Origin: Kitasatospora kifunensis
GTDB taxonomy: Bacteria > Actinomycetota > Actinomycetes > Streptomycetales > Streptomycetaceae
Direction: 5' to 3'
DNA length: 64,000 nt
Assembly: GCF_014203855.1 (NCBI RefSeq)
Contig: NZ_JACHJV010000001.1
Span: 4,464,001-4,528,000 of the forward strand
Shown: one piece after another, positions 16,235 through 25,161 of the stretch
Layout: every line of letters starts with the position of its first letter
How positions within the stretch are numbered: position 1 is the stretch's first letter
The notes under the pieces: model-generated
Seen by the model: only the letters and a program-made list of their open reading frames with translations
The model's database searches: none
Told to the model about the DNA's origin: nothing
Made by a program: the position numbers and the translations under genes

Positions 16235-16696
16235 GTGACCGCTCTGCTGGCCCCGCTGGTGGTGCTGCTCAACGGCCTTGCCGCCGGGGTGCTTCTGGGC
16301 ACCCAGCTCGGCGGCTGGCCGCTGCTCGCCGCGCTGCCGCCGGACCGCTACGTCCACGCCCACGCCTTCTTCGCCACCCGCTACGACCCGGCGATGCCGA
16401 TCTGCCTGCTGGGCACCCTGGTCGGCGACCTGCTGCTCGGCCTCGGCGGCCAGCAGGCCGCCGCCCGGCTGCTCTGCCTGGTCGCCGCCCTGTTGGCCGC
16501 GGCCACCATCGCCATCTCGATCACCAAGAACGTGCCGATCAACAAGTGGATCGGCACGATCGACCCGGAGAACCTGCCGGAGAACTTCGCCGAGCTGGAC
16601 CCGCGCGGCCGTTGGGGCCCCTGGAACCGGCGCCGCAGCGTGCTGGCCGTGCTCGCCCTGGTGGCCAACTGCGCCGCCCTGTCGGTCCTGCTCTGA
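16235..16696 (+). CDS. DUF1772 (anthrone-oxygenase-like) membrane protein, second copy
   Basis: The 153-residue protein has four hydrophobic segments and the family signature NVPINKW, near ENLPENFAELDPRGRWGPWN. It is related to the copy at 11285 but clearly diverged. It is encoded in the PKS operon after the aromatase, which fits early oxygenation of an anthrone-type ring to a quinone. The GTG at 16235 has a GGAGAGGAG ribosome site. Confidence 0.75.
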   Translation: MTALLAPLVVLLNGLAAGVLLGTQLGGWPLLAALPPDRYVHAHAFFATRYDPAMPICLLGTLVGDLLLGLGGQQAAARLLCLVAALLAAATIAISITKNVPINKWIGTIDPENLPENFAELDPRGRWGPWNRRRSVLAVLALVANCAALSVLL

Positions 16697-16789
16697 CCGC
16701 CGACCGCACTGACCCGCCGGCGGCACCGACTCGTCGACCGCACCGGCCCACCCGTCGTCCCATGCCTGTCCCTTCCTTGGAGGAAGACC

Positions 16790-17542
16790 ATGAACCTGGC
16801 CCTGGAGGGCAAGAAGGCCCTCGTCACCGGAGGCACCCGAGGCGTCGGCCGAGGCATCGTGCTCGCGCTGGCCCGCGCCGGTGTCGACGTGGTGACCTGC
16901 TACCAGCAGGAGAGCGAGTACGTCGGCTCGCTGGAGCGGGAGTTGAAGGAGATCGGCGGCAACCACCTGGTGCTGCGCGCCGACCTGACCGACCCGCAGC
17001 AGGTGGCCGCCTTCATCGCGCGGGCCGGCGAGGCGCTCGGCCACTTCGACCTGGTGGTCAACAACGCCGGGGCGATCAGCCACATCCCCTACGCCGAGCT
17101 CCCGTTGGAGGAGTTCCAGCGGGTCTTCACCACCAACGTCACCGCCGCGCACCTGGTCATCCAGCATTCGCTGCCGCTGCTGCGGGCCGGTTCCTCGGTG
17201 GTCAGCATCGGCTCCAAGGCGGTCGACGCCGGCATCCCGCTGCGCTCGCACTACACCGCCACCAAGGCGGCGCTGGCGGGTCTGAACCGGTCGCTGGCCA
17301 AGGAGTTCGGCGCCAAGGGCATCCGGTTCAACCTGGTCTCCCTCGGCGTGGTGGAGACCGAGAACCTGTTCAAGCTGCCCGAGGACCAGCAGAAGCTGAT
17401 GGTCGAGCGCTACAGCGCCAAGACGGCGCTGGGCCGGCTCGGCACCCCGCAGGAGGTGGCCGGTGCCGTGCTGTGGCTGGCCAGCGACCTGTCCCGGTAC
17501 GTGACCGGTTCCACGGTCAGCGTCGACGGGGGGATCTCCTGA
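16790..17542 (+). CDS. Short-chain dehydrogenase/reductase (ketoreductase-like)
   Basis: This 250-residue SDR has the cofactor motif TGGTRGVGRG at residues 14-23, NNAG, and the catalytic pair in HYTATKAALAG, and ends with DGGIS as classical FabG-like reductases do. In pentangular clusters an SDR at this place reduces a specific carbonyl of the cyclised chain. Its stop overlaps the next ATG (TGATG), linking it to the two ABM-fold oxygenases. Confidence 0.88.
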   Translation: MNLALEGKKALVTGGTRGVGRGIVLALARAGVDVVTCYQQESEYVGSLERELKEIGGNHLVLRADLTDPQQVAAFIARAGEALGHFDLVVNNAGAISHIPYAELPLEEFQRVFTTNVTAAHLVIQHSLPLLRAGSSVVSIGSKAVDAGIPLRSHYTATKAALAGLNRSLAKEFGAKGIRFNLVSLGVVETENLFKLPEDQQKLMVERYSAKTALGRLGTPQEVAGAVLWLASDLSRYVTGSTVSVDGGIS

Positions 17543-17862
17543 TGACCTTCCGGGTCACGCTCCGGATGGAGATCAAGCCGGGCTCCGAGGAGGCCTTCGT
17601 CGAGGAGTGGCACCGCGGCACCGAGGCCGTCACCGGCCACCCGGCCAACCTCGGCCAGTGGCTCGCCAAGGACACCGGCCAGCAGGGCACCTACTGGATC
17701 GTCAGCGACTGGCTGGACGAGCCGCGGTTCCGCGCCTTCGAGGAGAGCCCCGCGCACCTGGAGCACCGGGCCAAGCTGCACCCCTATCGCAGCGGCGGCT
17801 CGTTCCACACCATGGAGATCGTCTCCCACATCCCCGGACAGGTGGCGAGGGCCGATGTCTGA
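17542..17862 (+). CDS. Antibiotic biosynthesis monooxygenase (ABM) domain protein 1
   Basis: This 106-residue protein has the ABM/ferredoxin-like fold pattern: RVTLRMEIKPGSEEAFVEEW, YWIVSDWLDEPRFRAFE, and a final HPYRSGGSFHTMEIV. Cofactor-free quinone-forming oxygenases of this family act on aromatic polyketides. It is similar to the protein at 22426. The ATG overlaps the SDR stop, and its 3' end overlaps the next ABM gene by 8 bases. Confidence 0.8.
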   Translation: MTFRVTLRMEIKPGSEEAFVEEWHRGTEAVTGHPANLGQWLAKDTGQQGTYWIVSDWLDEPRFRAFEESPAHLEHRAKLHPYRSGGSFHTMEIVSHIPGQVARADV

Positions 17863-18163
17863 ACTGCGGGTGCTGGTCTACCAGCTCGCCCGGGACGAGG
17901 CCGAGTTGGCCGCCGTCCAGGCGGCGTACCACCAGGTGAGCCGGCGGCTGGCCGCGGTGCCCGGAATGCTCGGCAACGAACTGCTCCGGCAGACCCACGA
18001 CCCCTCCTCGCTGGTGGTGGTCAGCCGTTGGGCGAGCCGGGCGGCCTTCGAGGCCTGGGAGGCCGGCGCCGAGCACCGCGACGACACCGCGCCGCTGCGG
18101 CCCTACCGGGACGACCGGGCCGGCACGCCGTTCGCGATCTACCAGGTCGACGCGGCCTACTGA
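17855..18163 (+). CDS. Antibiotic biosynthesis monooxygenase (ABM) domain protein 2
   Basis: This 102-residue protein is another ABM-fold member (LRVLVYQLARDEAELAAVQA, PGMLGNELLRQTHDPSSLVV, SRWASRAAFEAWE). The PGxLGxELL pattern is typical of quinone-forming monooxygenases and heme-degrading relatives. It overlaps the first ABM gene by 8 bases, so the pair may form a heterodimer or act in sequence. It is the last gene of the apparent PKS operon. Confidence 0.82.
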   Translation: MSELRVLVYQLARDEAELAAVQAAYHQVSRRLAAVPGMLGNELLRQTHDPSSLVVVSRWASRAAFEAWEAGAEHRDDTAPLRPYRDDRAGTPFAIYQVDAAY

Positions 18164-18344
18164 CCCTGCCCCCGTCGGCCCGCGGCCCCTTGTCGGCCTG
18201 TCGGTCCCTGTCGGCCCCCCGTTGATCGCTGTCCTCGGCGCCCCGCAGCGCTGGGGACAGTCTGGTGCCCGCCGGTCGGCGGGGCCGCCGAGTTCCCCAC
18301 CCCCACCACGTCCCGGCACCACCCACGCGAAGGAAGGCAGCACC

Positions 18345-19205
18345 ATGAGCCGCACCAGACTGGCGTTCATCGGGCTCGGCAGCATGGGCGGCGGCATGGC
18401 ACACCGCCTGCTCGCCTCCGGCTACGACCTGACCGTGCACAACCGGACCGCCAGTCGGGCCGCGCCGTTGGTCGCCGCGGGCGCTGTGGCGGCCGGCTCG
18501 CCGGCCCAGGCCGTCGCGGGCGTGCGCACCGTGCTGCTCAGCCTCAGCGACGAGGCCGCCGTCGAGCAGGTGCTGTTCGGCGAGGTGGTGTCGGTGCTGG
18601 AGCCGGGCAGCACGGTGATCGACACCTCCACCGTCTCGCCCGAGTACGCGCGCCTTGCCGCCGTCCGGCTGGCCGAGGCGGGGCTGCACCGGGTGGAGGC
18701 CTGCGTGGTGGGCAACCCGCTGCAGGCCCGCGAGGGACAGTTGCGGGTCTTCGCCGCCGGGGACGAGCAGCACATCGAGGCCGTGCGGCCGGTGCTGTCG
18801 GCCCTCGGCTCCGACCTGGTGCTGTTCGGCGCACCCGGCGCGGCGGCCACCGCCAAGCTGATCCTCAACCTGCTGCTGGGCGCGCAAGTCGCCTCGCTGG
18901 CCGAGGCGGTGACGTACGGGGAGCGGGCCGGGCTGGACCGGGACCAGCTGCTGGCAACCATCGCGGGCACCGGCTTCAGCTCCCAGGTGATGCGCTTCCG
19001 CGCCGAGTTGATGCGCAAGGGCAGCTACCAGCCGGCCTTCTTCCGCGCCACGCTGATGGAGAAGGACCTGCGACTGGCGGTCTCGGACGCCGCCACGGCA
19101 GGGGTCTCGATGCCGGTGCTGGACACCGTGCGGGCCCGGTTCGCCGCCGTGGTAGAGGCGGGGGACGGCGACAAGGACGCCTCGGTGTTGATCGAGCACA
19201 GCTGA
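18345..19205 (+). CDS. NAD(P)-dependent beta-hydroxyacid dehydrogenase / imine-reductase-like oxidoreductase
   Basis: This 286-residue protein has an N-terminal Rossmann domain (FIGLGSMGGGMAHRLL, residues 5-20; VHNRT) and an all-helical C-domain with a conserved Lys near residue 171 (TAKLILNLLLGAQVA). The family includes 3-hydroxyisobutyrate dehydrogenase, glyoxylate reductase and imine reductases. The ATG at 18345 has an AAGGAAGG site. Its substrate is unclear: it could reduce a carbonyl on the polyketide or a small hydrazine-linked acid such as glyoxylate; this is inference. Confidence 0.75.
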   Translation: MSRTRLAFIGLGSMGGGMAHRLLASGYDLTVHNRTASRAAPLVAAGAVAAGSPAQAVAGVRTVLLSLSDEAAVEQVLFGEVVSVLEPGSTVIDTSTVSPEYARLAAVRLAEAGLHRVEACVVGNPLQAREGQLRVFAAGDEQHIEAVRPVLSALGSDLVLFGAPGAAATAKLILNLLLGAQVASLAEAVTYGERAGLDRDQLLATIAGTGFSSQVMRFRAELMRKGSYQPAFFRATLMEKDLRLAVSDAATAGVSMPVLDTVRARFAAVVEAGDGDKDASVLIEHS

Positions 19206-19264
19206 CTGGGCGTCAGCAGCCTGGGCGGGTGCGCGTTCGGGCGCACACGTCGGTGGGCGGAGCA

Positions 19265-19302
19265 GTGGCCGGGGTGGCGGCGGAGGTTGCCGCCCCGGCC
19301 AC
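19265..19302. terminator. Hairpin between convergent genes
   Basis: A 14-bp inverted repeat with one mismatch (19265-19278 and 19289-19302) lies at the convergent junction. Confidence 0.55.
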
Positions 19303-19312
19303 CGGGCTTCGC

Positions 19313-19765
19313 TCAGCCCTCCCGGGTCGGGTCGTCCACCGTGGTGTGGCCGCCCTCGCGGCGGGCGCGCCGCACGTCGTCGAGGTACTCGCGGGAGAGC
19401 ATCGCGGAGATGATCGCGACACCGCCGCGGTGCACCCGGATCTCGCTGTTGACGGCGGTGCCGTACAGGTGGATGCGGCGGCCGGCCTCGCCGGTCGGGC
19501 CCTGGGCGTCCTTGAGCCGGCCCTTGCCCGGCCAGTCGACGTCCCAGTGGTCGAAGGTGTCGCCGTCGGCGACCAGCAGCTTGACGGTGCTGTGCCGCAG
19601 GTCGAGGCGGAACTGCACGTCGGCGGGGACGGCCGGCGAGCGCAGGTCGATCACGACGCTCGCGTCCCGGGCCTGGACGTCGAAGCTGCCCGCCGAGGTC
19701 CAGTTGCCCAGCCGCTTGGTCACGGTGTGGTCGGCCAGGATGCGCTCGGTGGTGTTGTCGGTCAT
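19313..19765 (-). CDS. Unrecognised beta-rich protein divergent from PadR
   Basis: This 150-residue protein has no signal peptide or membrane segment and alternates short hydrophobic strands (ASVVIDLRSP, VQFRLDLRHSTVKLLVAD), resembling the beta-rich C-terminal domains of DUF1707/LiaF-type proteins only weakly. It is divergently transcribed from a PadR regulator, and a perfect palindrome lies between them, so it is probably a regulated target. A comparable arrangement, MarR with a beta-rich protein, is at 46085-47303. Function unknown. Confidence 0.6.
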   Translation of the reverse strand: MTDNTTERILADHTVTKRLGNWTSAGSFDVQARDASVVIDLRSPAVPADVQFRLDLRHSTVKLLVADGDTFDHWDVDWPGKGRLKDAQGPTGEAGRRIHLYGTAVNSEIRVHRGGVAIISAMLSREYLDDVRRARREGGHTTVDDPTREG

Positions 19766-19827
19766 CTCGGTGGGTCCCTCCCGATGGGGTGGCGCTCGCT
19801 CTGCTGACTCTCAAATAGTTTCACTGC

Positions 19828-19850
19828 GACTAGTTTCATGTCAACTAGTC
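19828..19850. promoter_or_regulatory. Probable PadR operator palindrome
   Basis: GACTAGTT (19828-19835) and AACTAGTC (19843-19850) form a perfect 8-bp inverted repeat with a 7-bp spacer, between the divergent PadR and beta-rich protein genes. A half-site AATAGTTTCACT lies just upstream (19814 onward). Confidence 0.65.
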
Positions 19851-19882
19851 TCGGAGGTGTTGCCACCGCGTACGATGCGCGC

Positions 19883-20503
19883 ATGACCGACGCACCGCTG
19901 CGCAGCTCGCCGCTGGCCCTGACCGTCCTGTCCCTGCTGCACTACCAGCCGCTGCACCCGTACGGCATGCAGCGGCTGATCAAGCAGTGGGGCAAGGACC
20001 AGGTCGTCAACGTCAACCAGCGGGCGAGCATCTACCGGACGATCGAACGGCTGCTCGCCGCGGGGCTGGTCGAGGTCCACGGGACCGGGCGCGACCAGCA
20101 GTACGCCGAGCGCACCCTCTACCAGGTCACCGACGCCGGGCGCGAGGTCACCCGGGCCTGGCTGCTGGAGATGCTCGGCACGCCCAAGCAGGAGTTCCCG
20201 CAGTTCCCCGTCGCCCTCTCGTTCGTGCTCATGCTCACCCCCGAGGAGGCGCTGGCCGTGCTGAAGCAGCGCGCGCAGATCGTCACCCGGGCACTGGGGC
20301 AACTGGACGCGGCGCTGGCGGCGGAGGGCGGGGACGGGCTGGGCCGGGTGGTGATGCTGGAGATCGAGTACCAGCGCGCCGTGACCGCGGCCGAACTGGG
20401 CTGGCTCGCCTCGGTGATCGAGGATCTGACGGCCGGTCGGCTGACCTGGTCCTGGGAGGAGCTGACGGCCCTGGCCGGGTCGGGCCAGGCGCTGGACGAC
20501 TGA
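19883..20503 (+). CDS. PadR-family transcriptional regulator
   Basis: This 206-residue regulator has the PadR winged helix in the first 90 residues (LTVLSLLHYQPLHPYGMQRL, RASIYRTIERLLAAGLVEV, ERTLYQVTDAGREV) and a longer helical C-terminal dimerisation region. PadR proteins usually repress an adjacent gene and respond to phenolic or drug ligands. The ATG at 19883 begins after the palindrome and starts the conserved domain. It may sense the polyketide or an intermediate and control the divergent gene at 19313. Confidence 0.88.
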   Translation: MTDAPLRSSPLALTVLSLLHYQPLHPYGMQRLIKQWGKDQVVNVNQRASIYRTIERLLAAGLVEVHGTGRDQQYAERTLYQVTDAGREVTRAWLLEMLGTPKQEFPQFPVALSFVLMLTPEEALAVLKQRAQIVTRALGQLDAALAAEGGDGLGRVVMLEIEYQRAVTAAELGWLASVIEDLTAGRLTWSWEELTALAGSGQALDD

Positions 20504-20539
20504 GGCGGTCGGTCGAGGGACCGGGCCGGGGTCGGTGGA

Positions 20540-22261
20540 TCAGCGTCCCAGCATCCGGCCCAGCGCCCGGCGCAACGCGGCGTGCACGTCGTGCGGTGCG
20601 TCGGGCGACCGCCAGGCGATCACCCCGTCCGGGCGCACCAGCACCGCGCCGGCCTCGGTCACCCCGTACGCCTTGGCCCACCCGCCGGTGGGATCGGTGG
20701 GCCCGTCCGGGCCGCCGATGCTGTGCACCCGCAGCGGAACGCCCCACTCGCCCGCCACGGCCGAGGCCGCCGCCGGCCAGTGGCCCGCAGCCGAGCCGGT
20801 GAGCAGCACCGGTGCCGCACCGAACAGGTCCAGAGTGGAGCAGTCGCCGTCCTCGGCGCGCAGCCACAGGTGCGGAGCCCGGGTGCCCGGCAGGCCGAGC
20901 GGTTCGGTCGTCCAGACCCCGTCCTCTTCGGCCACCTGGGATGCGGCCGACTGGGAGTTGGCCAACTGGGGGTCGGCCAACTGGGAGTCGGCGAGCCAGG
21001 ATTGGGCCTCGGTGGCCAGCACGGTCGAGCGGTAACGCCAGCCGAACCAGATCGCGGCGTCGTCGACGATCCCCGGTGGCAGCCCGCGGTCCCGGGAGCG
21101 GTCGCCACCGCGCGGCCGGTCCTGCTGGCGCAGCACGGCTTGCCGCACGGTTGCCGCGCAGACCGGTTGCCGCTCGGCGTGGTAGCTGTCGAGCAGCGCG
21201 GGACCGGCCTGCCCGGTCAGCACGGCGGCCAGCTTCCAGGCCAGGTTGTGGGCGTCCTGGATGCCGGCGTTGGAGCCGAACGCGCCGCTCGGCGGCATCA
21301 CGTGCGCGGCGTCGCCGGCCAGGAAGACCCGGCCCACCCGGAAGGCGGCGGCCACCTTCGCGGCGGCCGTCCACGGCATGGCCCCCAGCACCTCCACCGC
21401 CAGGTCGGGCACCCCGGCGGCGGCCCGGACCAGCTCCGTGCAGCGCTCGGGGGTGAACGCGCGCGGATCGTCCGCGGGCGCGGCGGGGTCCAGGATGACG
21501 TCAAGGCGCCACTCGCGCGCGTTGTCCAGCGGGATGAGCGCCCCGCGCACCTGGGAGTTGAAGGTGTAGCACATGACGAACCGCCGGTCGCCGAGCTGCT
21601 CGGTCAGGTCGGCCCGGAAGTGGATGGCGAGGAAGCGGCCGAGCTGGCCGGTCCCCGGGAAGGGGATGCCCAGCTGCCGGCGCACCGTGCTGCCGGAGCC
21701 GTCCGCGGCGACCAGGTACCGGGCCCGGATCTCCCGGGTGCGCCCGGTGCGCCGGTCCCGCACGACGGCGGTGACCTCGCCCTCGGGGCCCCCATCCTGG
21801 GTGCTCGCGTCCTGGGTGCAGGAGACGAACTCGGTGCCGAACTGCACCACCGCGCCCGCCTGTTCGGCGGCTTCGCGCAGCACCGCCTCCAGTTCGTTCT
21901 GGTGGCACAGGCACCAGTCGGCCGGCGAGAGGTCGCTCAGATCGGAGCGGACCTCGCGGTAGTACTCCTCGCGGAACGTGCCCAGCTCCGGCCCGGCCAG
22001 CGAACGGGCCATCCGGACACCGCTGTTGTGCGCCAGCAGCCCGGCCGACGGCAGCCCTCGCAGCCGCTCGGCCAGACCGACCGAGCGCAGCAGCTCCATC
22101 GAGCGAGGGTTCACCCCGCGGGTGCGCGGATGCGCCGAGAGCGCGTCGCGCTCCTCCACCACCAGGGCGGGCACCCCCTGGTGGGCCAGGAACAGCGCGG
22201 TGGACAGGCCGACCAGACTGCCTCCGACGATCAGTACGGGAACCTGCGGCTGCGCGGTCAT
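20540..22261 (-). CDS. Class A FAD-dependent aromatic hydroxylase (PgaE/RdmE-like) 1
   Basis: This 573-residue flavoprotein monooxygenase has the FAD motif GGSLVGLSTALFLAHQG near residue 13, the central AADGSGSTVRRQLG, and GDAAHVMPPSGAFGSNAGI with DAHNLAWKLA. About 170 C-terminal residues form the thioredoxin-like extension typical of PgaE, MtmOIV and related polyketide hydroxylases. A Gln/Ser/Ala-rich insertion (ADSQLADPQLANSQSAAS) precedes that part. It likely hydroxylates or ring-cleaves the polyketide using NAD(P)H and O2. It is divergent from an ABM gene. Confidence 0.9.
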   Translation of the reverse strand: MTAQPQVPVLIVGGSLVGLSTALFLAHQGVPALVVEERDALSAHPRTRGVNPRSMELLRSVGLAERLRGLPSAGLLAHNSGVRMARSLAGPELGTFREEYYREVRSDLSDLSPADWCLCHQNELEAVLREAAEQAGAVVQFGTEFVSCTQDASTQDGGPEGEVTAVVRDRRTGRTREIRARYLVAADGSGSTVRRQLGIPFPGTGQLGRFLAIHFRADLTEQLGDRRFVMCYTFNSQVRGALIPLDNAREWRLDVILDPAAPADDPRAFTPERCTELVRAAAGVPDLAVEVLGAMPWTAAAKVAAAFRVGRVFLAGDAAHVMPPSGAFGSNAGIQDAHNLAWKLAAVLTGQAGPALLDSYHAERQPVCAATVRQAVLRQQDRPRGGDRSRDRGLPPGIVDDAAIWFGWRYRSTVLATEAQSWLADSQLADPQLANSQSAASQVAEEDGVWTTEPLGLPGTRAPHLWLRAEDGDCSTLDLFGAAPVLLTGSAAGHWPAAASAVAGEWGVPLRVHSIGGPDGPTDPTGGWAKAYGVTEAGAVLVRPDGVIAWRSPDAPHDVHAALRRALGRMLGR

Positions 22262-22339
22262 CCGGATCTCCTATCGCGGACTGAGCGGGAGCCCGGAGGA
22301 TCGGCGCCCCCGATCGCGTACCGCTCAAGTGCCGCCGCA

Positions 22340-22357
22340 TCGAGGGGGATTCGAGGC
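22340..22357 (+). promoter_or_regulatory. Putative SARP box
   Basis: TCGAGGG and TCGAGGC are exactly 11 bp apart, about 70 bp upstream of the ABM gene at 22426. Confidence 0.5.
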
Positions 22358-22425
22358 GGCGGCGGCAGGCTGGGCCGGCTGGCCCAGCCGGGTTCCAGCG
22401 GTCGCTCCAAGAGAGGCGGGCACAG

Positions 22426-22779
22426 ATGGCGGAGCAGGGGCAGCCGGTGCGGGTGATTCTGCGGATGGACATCGCACCGGGTCGGGAGGCGGAGTTCGAG
22501 CAGGTCTGGCTGGAGATCGGTCGGCTGATCGCGGGCCGGGCGGCCAACCGAGGGCAGATGCTGGTCCGGGCCACCGAGGAGGCGGGGCACCCGGTCGAGG
22601 GGGGCCCGGTCTACTACGTGCTCACCGACTGGGCGGACGAAGCCAGCTTCCGGGAGTTCGAACTCAGCGCCGAGCACGTGGAGCACCGGCGCCGACTGGC
22701 TCCGCTGCGCACCGGCGGGTCGATGACGGTGGCCCGTGTCGTGCACGAACTCGGTGCCCCGGAGCCGGCGCGGGGCTAA
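22426..22779 (+). CDS. Antibiotic biosynthesis monooxygenase (ABM) domain protein 3
   Basis: The 117-residue protein is close in pattern to ABM 1: RVILRMDIAPGREAEFEQVW, VYYVLTDWADEASFREFE, HRRRLAPLRTGGSMTVARVV. It is the third small cofactor-free oxygenase candidate of the cluster. It stands alone, with a SARP box upstream and a strong hairpin downstream. Confidence 0.8.
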   Translation: MAEQGQPVRVILRMDIAPGREAEFEQVWLEIGRLIAGRAANRGQMLVRATEEAGHPVEGGPVYYVLTDWADEASFREFELSAEHVEHRRRLAPLRTGGSMTVARVVHELGAPEPARG

Positions 22780-22822
22780 GGCCGGTCGGGCTGAGCGCCT
22801 GGACGTGGGCCTGACGCGTGGC

Positions 22823-22860
22823 GGGTCCCGGCCTGCTGGGGGGAGAGCAGGCCGGGACCC
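22823..22860. terminator. Bidirectional terminator hairpin
   Basis: A perfect 15-bp inverted repeat (22823-22837 and 22846-22860) lies between the convergent ABM and SDR genes. Confidence 0.75.
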
Positions 22861-22890
22861 GGGCGTGGGGCGGGTGCGGGAGAGCGGGGA

Positions 22891-23628
22891 TCAGACCCCG
22901 CCGTCGACGTTGAGCGTCACGCCGCTGATGTAGGAGGAGGTGTCCCCGACCAGGAAGAGGATCGCGCCGGCCACGTCCTGCGGCTGGCAGATCCGTCCCA
23001 GCGCGGTCATCCCCACGATGCGCTCCACCGCCTCGGGCGGCAGCCCGGCGCCGGGCTCGGTCTCGGTGAGGCCGGGGGCGACCGTGTTGACCCGGATGCC
23101 GCGCGGCCCGAGCTCCTTGCAGAGCGCGCGGGTGAGGCCGATCAGGGCGGCCTTCGAGGCCGTGTAGTGGACACCGCGCACCCGCCCGCGCAGCGCGACG
23201 GACGATCCCACGTTGACCACCGAGGCGCCGTCCACGAGCAACGGCAGCATGGCCTGGGTGACCAGGTAGGCGGAGGTGACGTTGTGGTCGACGACCCGGT
23301 GCCACTCGGCTTCCGCCAGGTCGGCGAACCAGACCTGGCCGTCCACCCCGACGTTGTTGACCACCGCGTCGAGGCCGCCCAGCGTCTCCTTGACCTGGGC
23401 GCCCAGGCTCGCCGCGCCCTCGGAGGTGGTGACGTCGGCCTGCACCAGGTGGTGGCCCTCGCCCAGCGCCTTCAGCTCCCGGGCCAGTGACTGCGCATCC
23501 TCACCGGCGTTGCGCGAGCACACCGCCAGCTGCGCCCCGGCTCGGGCGAGGGCGAGCGCGGTGGCCCGCCCGATGCCGCGGGTGCCACCCGTGACGAGGA
23601 CGCGCTTTCCGGCCAGTCCGTGATCCAT
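22891..23628 (-). CDS. Short-chain dehydrogenase/reductase
   Basis: This 245-residue classical SDR has TGGTRGIGRA near residue 13, NNVG in place of NNAG, the catalytic pair in HYTASKAALIG, and an NVDGGV end. It resembles FabG-like ketoreductases. The ATG at 23628 is chosen because it begins the conserved GLAGKRVLVTGG strand and has a GGAG site. It is divergent from the glycosyltransferase gene and acts on an unknown carbonyl of the product or a sugar. Confidence 0.85.
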   Translation of the reverse strand: MDHGLAGKRVLVTGGTRGIGRATALALARAGAQLAVCSRNAGEDAQSLARELKALGEGHHLVQADVTTSEGAASLGAQVKETLGGLDAVVNNVGVDGQVWFADLAEAEWHRVVDHNVTSAYLVTQAMLPLLVDGASVVNVGSSVALRGRVRGVHYTASKAALIGLTRALCKELGPRGIRVNTVAPGLTETEPGAGLPPEAVERIVGMTALGRICQPQDVAGAILFLVGDTSSYISGVTLNVDGGV

Positions 23629-23910
23629 CTGCTTCTCCTGCGGTCTCTGCGGGCAGTTGGCGGCAGCGTCCCGCGAGGGTCTCGGGTCTGCCTGGACGCG
23701 AGCTGGAACCGGGGCGGACGGGGGCGGGGCCGGCGGCGGGCGGACCACCGCCCCGGCCACGGCGCCGGTCGGCTGCTCGAGTCTGCCGCGACCGGACCCG
23801 TAGGCCGGTGGGAGAGCTTTTGGCTCAGCTGTTCCACCGCCGCGCGTCATCCGCATGGCCGCGAGCCCAGGTGGGGCGAACCGTCAGTCTCCAGGAGGGT
23901 GGGGCGATCC

Positions 23911-25092
23911 ATGCGGATCCTGTTCACGACGTGGGCGTGGCCTTCGCACCTGTACGCGCTGGTGCCGCTGGCCTGGGCCTGCCGGGCAGCCGGGCACGAG
24001 GTGCTGGTCGCCAGTCAGCCCGAGGCCTTCGACGAGATCGTGCGCACCGGTCTGCCGGCTGCCGCCGTCGGGCGTGACGTCGACGCCGCCGGCCTGGTCC
24101 GCGGCTACCTGCTGCCGTCCACCGCCGTCCCCGCGCCGGTGCTCCCGGCGCAGCCCGAGGGCAAGGGTCCGCGGGCCATGCGGATGTTCTACGAGCACGC
24201 CGACTCCATGGTGGACGGTCTGGTGGCGCTGGCCCGCGACTGGCGGGCGGACCTGGTCGTCTACGAGCCGACCGCGCTGGCCGGCCCGATCGCCGCGGCC
24301 GCCGTCGGCGTCCCGGCGGTGCGCCACCTGTACGGCACCGACCTGCTGGTGCGGGCCAAGGGGATGCTCCCCGAGGTGCTCGCCCCGCTGGCGCAGCGCA
24401 ACGGGGTCGGTGCGTTCGACCCGTTCGGGGATGTCACCGTGGACCCGTGCCCGCACGGCTTCCAACTGCCGGTGGACTACCGGCGGTTGCCGGTGCGCTA
24501 CGTGCCCTTCAACGGGCCGGGGGCGGCCCCGTCGCCCGCGCTCGCGCCGCCGGCGCCGGGCCGCCGTCGGGTGGTGGTGACCTGGGGCCACACGCTGGCC
24601 AAGCTCTCCGCCGCGCACTTCTTCGCTCCGCAGGTCGCGGCGGCCGTGCGCGGCGAGGACGTCGAGGTGGTGCTCGCGATCTCGGCCGCGCAACGGCCGC
24701 TGCTCGGCGAACTTCCAAGCGACGTCACCGTGGTGACGGACACTCCGTTGAACCTGCTGCTGGCCGATGCGGACCTGGTGGTCTCGCACGGTGGCGCCGG
24801 AACCGTGCTGACCGCCCTGCACGCCGGGCTGCCGTTGCTGCTCGTCCCCCAACTGCCGGACCACGCGGGGCACTCGGCCAGGGTGCTGGCCGCCGGTGCG
24901 GGCGAGGTGCTCAGCCGCGACGAGGCCACCGCGGCGCAACTGCACGAGGACGTCCGGCGGTTGCTGGAGTCCGACGCGCAGCGCCGGGCGGCGCGGCTGC
25001 TGCGCGAGCGGATGCTGGAACAGCCCACCCCCGCCGACCTGGTGGCGGAACTCGAGGCACTGGCCGAGCGCCGCCCGGTGGCCGCGCGCTGA
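23911..25092 (+). CDS. Glycosyltransferase (GT1/MGT family)
   Basis: This 393-residue GT-B enzyme has an N-terminal acceptor domain (MRILFTTWAWPSHLYALVPL) and a C-terminal donor domain with VVSHGGAGTVLTALHAGLP and PQLPDHAGHS, the nucleotide-sugar signature of macrolide- and aromatic-polyketide glycosyltransferases. It starts at an ATG with an AGGAGGGTGGGG site. It should attach a sugar to the polyketide. No deoxysugar biosynthesis genes are in the window, so the sugar would be a common one or come from elsewhere. Confidence 0.9.
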   Translation: MRILFTTWAWPSHLYALVPLAWACRAAGHEVLVASQPEAFDEIVRTGLPAAAVGRDVDAAGLVRGYLLPSTAVPAPVLPAQPEGKGPRAMRMFYEHADSMVDGLVALARDWRADLVVYEPTALAGPIAAAAVGVPAVRHLYGTDLLVRAKGMLPEVLAPLAQRNGVGAFDPFGDVTVDPCPHGFQLPVDYRRLPVRYVPFNGPGAAPSPALAPPAPGRRRVVVTWGHTLAKLSAAHFFAPQVAAAVRGEDVEVVLAISAAQRPLLGELPSDVTVVTDTPLNLLLADADLVVSHGGAGTVLTALHAGLPLLLVPQLPDHAGHSARVLAAGAGEVLSRDEATAAQLHEDVRRLLESDAQRRAARLLRERMLEQPTPADLVAELEALAERRPVAAR

Positions 25093-25161
25093 TCCGACGC
25101 GAGTGAAACACGCCCTAGTGCCGCCTGTGGCGCGGGCCGATGCGACGAAGGAGAGATTCCC

